DNA of 64,000 nucleotides. It comes from Hofstenia miamia. Taxonomy: Eukaryota > Xenacoelomorpha > Acoela. Both the position numbers and the translations under genes were made by a program. The stretch lies in contig SCFE01000052.1 in the NCBI GenBank assembly GCA_004352715.1, positions 1,057,113 through 1,121,112 of the forward strand, given 5' to 3'. The notes below the pieces were generated by a model. It did not search any database. It was not told the DNA's origin and was given only the letters and a program-made list of their open reading frames with translations. Shown piece by piece: positions 57,420-64,000 of this stretch (position 1 is its first letter; every line of letters begins with the position of its first letter).

Positions 57420-59246
57420 AATTAACCGGGTTAAGTGGACTTTTTATTTTAAGTTCACAACTTGTTGCATCTCATATCTTTTTGGGAGGTCAATATAAAT
57501 TTCAATATTCATTGTACTCCTTTTATTAGAATGATTGCATTATAACAAAAATTGTTTTATGTCAATAAAATACAAATCAACCATCTTAGAACAAGTTGCT
57601 TTGAAATTTTAAAAAATGTTTTGATCTTTTTCACAACAAGCCGTTTAATAAAATATTTATGTATGTTTTTTCAGAAAAAATTACTTTACTATTTTTTAAT
57701 GATTTATGTCGATTATTTCCTTTCAATCCACATGCACAACTATGTTGTGGAATTAGGCTTGCTTGAACACAGTTTTACTTCTAGTAAATTAATTAGTGAA
57801 GAGTAATATGCCAATTTAGTAAAAATTACATTCGCTGGTTTTCTTAGTCTACAATGAATTTGGCAATGAAATTATACATAATAATAATAATNATATATAT
57901 ATATATATATATATATTAGAGGCGAGTTCGAACAGGATAATCCGAGAAAGGCAGAAAAGAATATAATTCATTGGATTTCCGGGTGAAAACCTTGAACACA
58001 TCAACAGTTTATTCCTTATTTGACAGTAATGTAGTGCTATAATAGCGTATCGAGTTTGTCATTCATGGAAGGTCGATTTTAAGCAATTTCGCAAGTGTTG
58101 GATTGCAATGCGATTGACTGGTGCAAAGTGAACTTCAATACTAGTAACCTAGTTTATCACAGCTTGCTGTTTACGTGCTTGTCATTCCTGCAACAAAGAA
58201 AGCTTGTGAAAATCTTTTATCGTCATTCAGTTTCATAATAATAAATTTTGATCCTGCTTAACCTTATTTTATTTGGTATATTTGTGCTCTTCAAACCAGA
58301 AAAAGGATTGGTTATGAAACCAAACTTTGCATAAACATTCTTCATATCAGCAGCCCTATCAAATTTGAATTGTAAAAAACTAAATGTGATATCGCTGGAA
58401 TCAGCGCATTATTATCTTGACATTAGACTTCTCTATTTATGTCAAAAACTTAGTATTATATTCAAAATTGTTGTATACATATTTACAACTTCAACGTAAA
58501 AGTGAATACACTTAACACTAATTGCTTTTGATTTCATTGAAATCAATTACATATTGGGTTTAGCATTTGGAAATGCTTAAATTTATTAGAATTCATTACT
58601 AAGTTATCAAATACAGTTTTTTGTAGATTTTGTTCCACTCCCTCATGAAAATAACCTAATATAAAAATATGCAGATATTTATAAGGCTATGAATTCTATT
58701 GGAAGTTTGAAAAGGCACCAGGTTTAATTGGGGGGGGGGGACTTTTCCTCTCCTCTTCCCAGGTTGGATAGGGTAAGCGAGGAAAACGTAACTATTGTTT
58801 TATCTCAGATTTGAAAATATTTTGAAAGACATTTTTTCTTTAACTTTAGCTTACTTGTAGTAAAGAGTAAATTTTCTTAATAAAATTATCAGGTCAGGCT
58901 GCCAGCTAAAATTTTTATCTGTAAATGTGGCTTTGGTTACACAAAATTGATTGGCCCGGCATTGAAGTTAGAATAAAGCCCATCTTATACACCAACATCC
59001 ACTAAATAGCGAATAATTGTTAGTTACTTTCGTAAATAGTATAGAACTGAAAAGCCATCTTATACAAAATTTTTCTAAAACAAATGTATGCCTACTCTCA
59101 AATTTACAACCCCGCCTTGTGAATAATTTAGTAGTATACCTCTGCACAAGAATTACTAAATATGAAAAATGTATAAGATATATATAATTGTATAAATTAA
59201 ATTGAAATCTTCAAACTATTAAATTTATGATGCATTTTCTGTTTAG
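57420..59246. other. Region upstream of the PLAC8-like exon 1
   Basis: Contains the diverged CAGGATA repeat (57915-58190), a single n (57892) next to (TA)n, and a G10 tract at about 58731-58740. No exon recognised besides that at 59253. 5'-UTR exons and a promoter could be here, since the 59253 exon begins after an acceptor (GTTTAG) with six bases of UTR. Confidence 0.35.
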
Positions 59247-59252
59247 ATAAAA

Positions 59253-59340
59253 ATGGGTGAATGGCAACATGGACTATTTGGTTGCTTTGACAACATCAAA
59301 ATCACAGTGATCACTTACTTGGTTCCATGTTACACAATGG
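59253..59340 (+). CDS. PLAC8/cornifelin-family protein, exon 1
   Basis: After an acceptor GTTTAG (ends 59246) and six UTR bases, ATG 59253 opens 29 codons plus one base: MGEWQHGLFGCFDNIKITVI then TYLVPCYTM, with donor GTAAGA at 59341. W.HGL.GCF and the PCYT(M/F)G Cys motif are the first half of the PLAC8 domain. It ends in phase 1, exactly the phase in which the exon at 28157 starts (G/GC AAG ATT), and joining gives CYTMGKIAESVG, the family consensus. It lies 31 kb downstream of those exons on the same strand, so it is either a second paralogue whose later exons lie beyond the gap, or a displaced exon. No frame damage. Confidence 0.85.
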
Positions 59341-59344
59341 GTAA

Positions 59345-59872
59345 GAATTATTCCTTAATAAAATGTGTCATCACTCATTCTCTCCAATAAGAAACAGGTG
59401 TTTCTAGAGCTAGTTGCCATGACTGAGAAAATCATCATAAATTATGCAATATCAAATTTCTTTATATATTACACACACAAAAATTGAATTTGTAGTTCTT
59501 GTAAGATATATTGTTGAAATAAAATATTTAATATTCATGATGAAATTAACTTCAAGTATCTTCCATCTATTGAAGAATTTATCTGATATTTTAATCGTGA
59601 TTTCAAAAAATAGGTTCATTTTTTACAGTGATAAAGCCGAATTATTGCTAACAATTAACTATAGTTAGATTTTAAATAAGATAAAATGGCGTCATTGAAA
59701 ACACTTGACTAACTCTCATTTAGTCATTGACAATTCGCAAATGTATATAACGCAATACAAGATTCACGCAGTTATATATGAGTGCAAGTTTAATACTAAC
59801 TTGAAAGTATTGTTTAGGCGCATCACTTAGATGAGCTTACTATTTGAGACCATATATATATATATATATATA
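59345..59872. other. Spacer before gap
   Basis: AT-rich, with an unrecognised frame at 59444-59668; ends in (TA)n at 59852-59872 against the N-run. No second PLAC8 exon seen here. Confidence 0.4.
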
Positions 59873-60872
59873 NNNNNNNNNNNNNNNNNNNNNNNNNNNN
59901 NNNNNNNNNNNNNNNNNNNNNNNNNNNNNNNNNNNNNNNNNNNNNNNNNNNNNNNNNNNNNNNNNNNNNNNNNNNNNNNNNNNNNNNNNNNNNNNNNNNN
60001 NNNNNNNNNNNNNNNNNNNNNNNNNNNNNNNNNNNNNNNNNNNNNNNNNNNNNNNNNNNNNNNNNNNNNNNNNNNNNNNNNNNNNNNNNNNNNNNNNNNN
60101 NNNNNNNNNNNNNNNNNNNNNNNNNNNNNNNNNNNNNNNNNNNNNNNNNNNNNNNNNNNNNNNNNNNNNNNNNNNNNNNNNNNNNNNNNNNNNNNNNNNN
60201 NNNNNNNNNNNNNNNNNNNNNNNNNNNNNNNNNNNNNNNNNNNNNNNNNNNNNNNNNNNNNNNNNNNNNNNNNNNNNNNNNNNNNNNNNNNNNNNNNNNN
60301 NNNNNNNNNNNNNNNNNNNNNNNNNNNNNNNNNNNNNNNNNNNNNNNNNNNNNNNNNNNNNNNNNNNNNNNNNNNNNNNNNNNNNNNNNNNNNNNNNNNN
60401 NNNNNNNNNNNNNNNNNNNNNNNNNNNNNNNNNNNNNNNNNNNNNNNNNNNNNNNNNNNNNNNNNNNNNNNNNNNNNNNNNNNNNNNNNNNNNNNNNNNN
60501 NNNNNNNNNNNNNNNNNNNNNNNNNNNNNNNNNNNNNNNNNNNNNNNNNNNNNNNNNNNNNNNNNNNNNNNNNNNNNNNNNNNNNNNNNNNNNNNNNNNN
60601 NNNNNNNNNNNNNNNNNNNNNNNNNNNNNNNNNNNNNNNNNNNNNNNNNNNNNNNNNNNNNNNNNNNNNNNNNNNNNNNNNNNNNNNNNNNNNNNNNNNN
60701 NNNNNNNNNNNNNNNNNNNNNNNNNNNNNNNNNNNNNNNNNNNNNNNNNNNNNNNNNNNNNNNNNNNNNNNNNNNNNNNNNNNNNNNNNNNNNNNNNNNN
60801 NNNNNNNNNNNNNNNNNNNNNNNNNNNNNNNNNNNNNNNNNNNNNNNNNNNNNNNNNNNNNNNNNNNNNNNN
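59873..60872. other. Assembly gap (exactly 1000 N)
   Basis: A placeholder-length gap between (TA)n and the inverted duplicate segment. Because the length is nominal, the order and orientation of 60873-64000 relative to the rest is only as good as the linking evidence. Confidence 0.99.
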
Positions 60873-61149
60873 GCGGAACAGGACGCGTCAATAATCATTA
60901 CATGCGAATGGACTAACAAATATAAAGCCTGGTTCACCCTTATTCGAAGAATCACAAAATGTCTAAGCCTTTCCTTCTTCAATTATTTGTTTTCTTTTCT
61001 CCACCGTTTTAAACGAGTGGAACAGAATTATTGCTGCACTACTGTAAAGACTATAAAATCGGCAAAATGTTAACACAAAACAAAAAATACAGGTACAATT
61101 TTTGACAAACCTCGACCAATTTTGTCCCACGAGTGGATATATATATATA

Positions 61150-61852
61150 AAGGGTGTTGAAGAAGTAGTCTAAGGGTTTTAATTGGCTCTCATTTTGAAA
61201 CGGTGTTGATACTTTCCACAAAACTTTCATCAAAACATCTATTGAATATGCAATTTTGTTTGCAGTTTGAATTTTTGCAATCGATGAACGAATGCTGTCA
61301 CTATGAACTCTCAATTTAAAGGTACGTTTTGGAACACTTTCTATTTATCAATTTTGTCTACTTGCTATTACACTTGCGCATTACCATAGCCCGTGCACTG
61401 TATTGATTTGACTTGACGGCGTCTGATTTTTGGCAATGGGGTCACTTGAAGTACCTCGTTTATTAGACACAACCGGAGAACATCCATGATCTCAAGGAGA
61501 AAATTCCCGCAGTCTTTCAAGCGATAACTGAGGAACAGCGTTTGAGTGCGATTGACATCGTGTTCGTCTTTGCCTCCAAAACCAAGAAAAACACATTGAA
61601 TAGTGACTTGAACATTCTCATTTGCTATTTTCAGGTGTTTGTAATTTTGATAGTTTTTTTATTTTTTTCTATCTTTTTCATATTTAACCTACTTTTATGT
61701 TGAAAGGTATTAGTTCATCGAATTCAAAAATTCAAATTGCAAACAAAATGCAATATTTAATACATTATTTGAGGAAAGTTTTGTGGAAATTATCAACACC
61801 GTTCCAAAATGAGGGCCAATTAAAACCCTTACACTTCTTCTAGGACGCCCTG
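61150..61852 (-). mobile_element. Mariner-derived MITE, complete copy C (703 bp)
   Basis: Same length and ends as copy B (TA-flanked, AAGGGTGTTGAAGAAG and CTTCTTCTAGGACGCCCTG). On the + strand, about 61405-61660, the interior encodes a transposase tail: FDLTASDFWQWGHLKYLVY, a stop, then ENIHDLKEKIPAVFQAITEE. The pattern 'SPDLTxxDFFLWGxLKxxVY...L..LK..I..' surrounds the third catalytic Asp of IS630/mariner transposases. So the MITE is a deletion derivative of a mariner-like element. Confidence 0.85.
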
Positions 61853-62167
61853 TATGTATGCATGTATATGTATATATACATATATATATATATNAAAAAA
61901 AATAAAAATATTAATCGAAAATTAGGCTTCTATTAGAATTTCTAAATGCATCACACAAATATTGTAATATTTCAAACATTGATTGAAAAATTTACCAGCT
62001 AATTTTTATGAATATTCTTAGCATTAAATAAGCAATTCATTTTGAGCTCTATGAGATGCTGTTGTATAAATGTTCGATTATAAACATCATATACTTACAA
62101 TATACTTTTTTAAAGAATATATAAAAATCATATGGAGTAAAAAATATAGTAGCGAAATTCACATTAC

Positions 62168-62287
62168 CTTAGCTCCTAATTTAGCCAGGGCGGCGGTGGT
62201 TTCAAGACCTATGCCACTTGAAGCACCAGTTACAAGTGCAATAGTTCCTGTAAGGTCAGTCTTACAGTTGTCTCTCCAGCTTGGCAT
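62168..62287 (-). CDS. SDR first exon with Rossmann TGASSGIG motif
   Basis: On the - strand ATG 62287 opens 40 codons: MPSWRDNCKTDLTG, TIALVTGASSGIGLET, then TAALAKLGAK, ending at 62168 before a donor GTAATG. TGxxxGIG is the glycine-rich NAD(P)-binding motif of classical SDRs. The exon ends in phase 0 after GAK, and both SDR genes in the window begin their first visible exon in phase 0 with VI(L/M)xC, so it completes them perfectly (GAK-VIMACRN). The truncated twin at 16128-16142 shows that it belongs to paralogue 2 at 18749. No downstream SDR exons are found on the - strand between 62168 and 60873. Confidence 0.9.
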
Positions 62288-62657
62288 CTCAAATATACAC
62301 TTGTAGAAAGGTGAGTGTACAGTTAACGGTGATTTTCTATTTGCAAACTAAATATTTTGCGCAGTGTATTTGAAACATTTCATACATGCATGCATATTGT
62401 TGATAATAAATTACTTGTGAAATTCATAATATTTTAAAATTCATTACACAATTTAACAAATGTAAAGCAGGCATTTCCTATAATATTAAAAATTCTAAAT
62501 CCTCGAACTCTTGAAAGTTACATTTAAATTTCTCTCGCTAATTACAAATAATTCTAAAAAATTAAGAATCATTTGCAAAATATATCAATAACAAAACTTC
62601 AATAATATGTTAGAGGAATAAGAACGTAATGACCCACCAGTTTATTTTTGGCCAGTG

Positions 62658-62720
62658 CTATGCCGGAGCTAGTGTATCATCCGAAAGCGTGGCGGGATCA
62701 ACGACCTTCTTTTCGGTTTT
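62658..62720 (-). CDS. Candidate 3'-terminal exon, duplicate copy
   Basis: Exact counterpart of 15695-15757: acceptor, 20 codons ending in ...DDTLAPA, stop, and AATAAA (62646-62641 on the - strand). The reading frame is intact in both copies. Function not recognised. Confidence 0.4.
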   Translation of the reverse strand, partial: KTEKKVVDPATLSDDTLAPA

Positions 62721-64000
62721 CTAATATTGTTTTTTCCATTAAAAAAATATTCTGTAGAAAAACAGCACAAGTTAATTCTTCATAAGTGTTAATTATTTGA
62801 TTTGTAAAAAAACAAAAGAATTAAATAAATATTATTATTATTGAAAAAAAAGTTAATTTCCAAAATTGTAATATATATTTAAGGGTCTACATTTGAAGTA
62901 TTTTAAGTTTCTGGAGGTCTTCGTCACGTTATTTGTCTCGCAACCTGCATGCAAATACAGCAGCTTTAATTCCCCATTGATTACTAGAGTATTCGGTATT
63001 TACAATTCCATAATGATCTACTAAAATAGTTTATTAGCATAAGTATTTTTTATTTATTTTCAAAAAACTATATATCGAATCAAAATATCAATCCATAATA
63101 TATTCACACATTTCTAATCTATATATTCATTTTTTAAATTGTAATTGTGTTAATGTTTTGAGCAATTGTGTTTTTATAATCGAAATGGACGTTATTTGCC
63201 ATTGTAGTGGGTCATACTGACATATAATTGACAAGTGATGTGCTGTCTAGAAATCTTTTGCTTACAGCTGTCGATGTAAATAAATATTTTTTTGGTAAAA
63301 TTTTTGGAAAAAAGAGTAAAATTTAATACATTTATGTACTAATTCTTAGAATTATGCAATGAGAAAAAAATCAGGCTACATAGGTTAGATTTAGTGCGAT
63401 CTTAGTAATATACACGATGTGGAGATTCCAACAATATTTTTATAAGTGGGATAGTATCCTGCACCTCGATGTTTTGCATTTCGAATCCGAGTCTTCAGGC
63501 ACAACTCGAGTCCAGAGATCGATATGGGTTGTGCCTAGGTTGAAATTTAAAAAATCTGACATGATTATTTCACAACTATGCAAGCAAATCAGAGCAAATG
63601 CAGTAAATATATAATAGAACTTACAAACAACGTGTTGAAATATATAATGTACATTAGGTTTTTTGATTTCAGAGAGGAGAGCTTATTAGGAATTTTTTAC
63701 CTAACCAAAATTGGCATAACAAGCCAAAAAAATGTTTTTGGTAAGGTTCATAAATATGGACTACAATGATATTTGTTTAAATGCAACACTTTTATGTTTT
63801 TATGCCGGATTTGGGTCTACACGTTGGGCCTCTCTTAAGTTCATTACCATCCATTCTAATGATATCATGACTTCGCCGGAATTACAAAGCACTGTCATTA
63901 TTTAGTCAATTTAGAAGCCTATTTTAAAAGTTTTTATAGAAGACATCCCAAATTGTAAGAATTGCCAGTGTTGCTCAGGGCTAAAACTATAACAAAAGAT

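Larger units (their letters stand above)
60873..64000 (-). repeat. Inverted segmental duplication, copy 2 (partner 14419-17846)
   Basis: The reverse complement runs parallel to 14419-17846 with very few differences (e.g. a small insertion near 63860, C/T changes). Unlike copy 1 it contains the whole SDR first exon, its intron start, and one MITE only. It begins at the first base after the 1000-N gap and runs off the window. Confidence 0.9.

Noticed and set aside
1-64000. tRNA, rRNA or snRNA genes
   Set aside because: No cloverleaf with A and B boxes or rRNA/snRNA core sequence was recognised by eye; a covariance-model scan would be needed to exclude them.

Overview
The window is a stretch of very AT-rich nuclear DNA from an invertebrate metazoan. 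Evidence: spliced genes with GT..AG introns whose acceptors are nearly all TTTAG or TTTTAG, introns from 41 bp to several kb, poly(A) signals, many (TA)n microsatellites, and many decayed metazoan transposons (mariner, Tc1, Penelope-like, LINE, Ty3/gypsy). I cannot name the species; nothing seen separates a cnidarian from an arthropod or flatworm. There are six long N-runs and eight single-n joins, so part of the 'structure' is assembly structure.

Host genes are short-exon genes that simple ORF finding misses. (1) Two tandem paralogues of a classical short-chain dehydrogenase/reductase (retinol-dehydrogenase-like SDR) lie on the + strand at 1030-4162 and 18749-21044, each with four matching coding exons but no in-place N-terminal Rossmann exon. 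(2) A complete four-exon NDUFA12 (mitochondrial complex I subunit) lies on the - strand at 43850-37742. (3) A PLAC8/cornifelin-family gene has exons 2 and 3 at 28157-30303 (+), and an exon 1 of the same phase and family at 59253-59340 (+), i.e. downstream. (4) The missing SDR first exon (TGASSGIG motif) sits at 62168-62287 on the - strand, inside a 3.1-kb segment that is an inverted near-copy of 14419-17846. In that first copy the same exon is cut off after five codons by a MITE. The segment starts directly after an exactly 1000-N gap, so misplacement of an alternative contig is the simplest explanation. (5) Small candidates: a 33-codon membrane smORF at 13708-13607 (-) and a 3'-terminal exon with poly(A) signal at 15695-15757, the latter duplicated at 62720-62658.

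Mobile DNA by region: 4.5-9.6 kb, duplicated repeat blocks, a relic of an unusual Cys-rich/'GIDGGG' transposon protein and a Ty3/gypsy RT fragment; 9.6-13.3 kb, GC-rich MITE-like sequence, a ~0.5-kb tandem array and a pogo-like relic; 16.1-17.6 and 61.1-61.9 kb, a 703-bp mariner-derived MITE; 21.5 kb, a MITE with 34-bp TIRs and a 9-bp target duplication; 27.9 and 35.1 kb, Penelope-like fragments; 32.6-33.7 kb, a mariner; 36.3 kb, a second mariner relic; 38.0-39.5 kb, a nearly intact Tc1 element; 40.3-42.2 kb, the 'GIDGGG' transposon with long inverted repeats; 45.1-46.8 kb, a LINE; 47-49 kb, a tandemly repeated unit; 50.8 kb, a THAP-domain relic; 52.6-55.2 kb, a second, pyrimidine-rich LINE.

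The host genes are not an operon or pathway: they are a dehydrogenase cluster, a respiratory-chain subunit and a small cysteine-rich membrane protein, separated by transposons. The Tc1 and 'GIDGGG' elements both lie inside the 5.5-kb third intron of NDUFA12.
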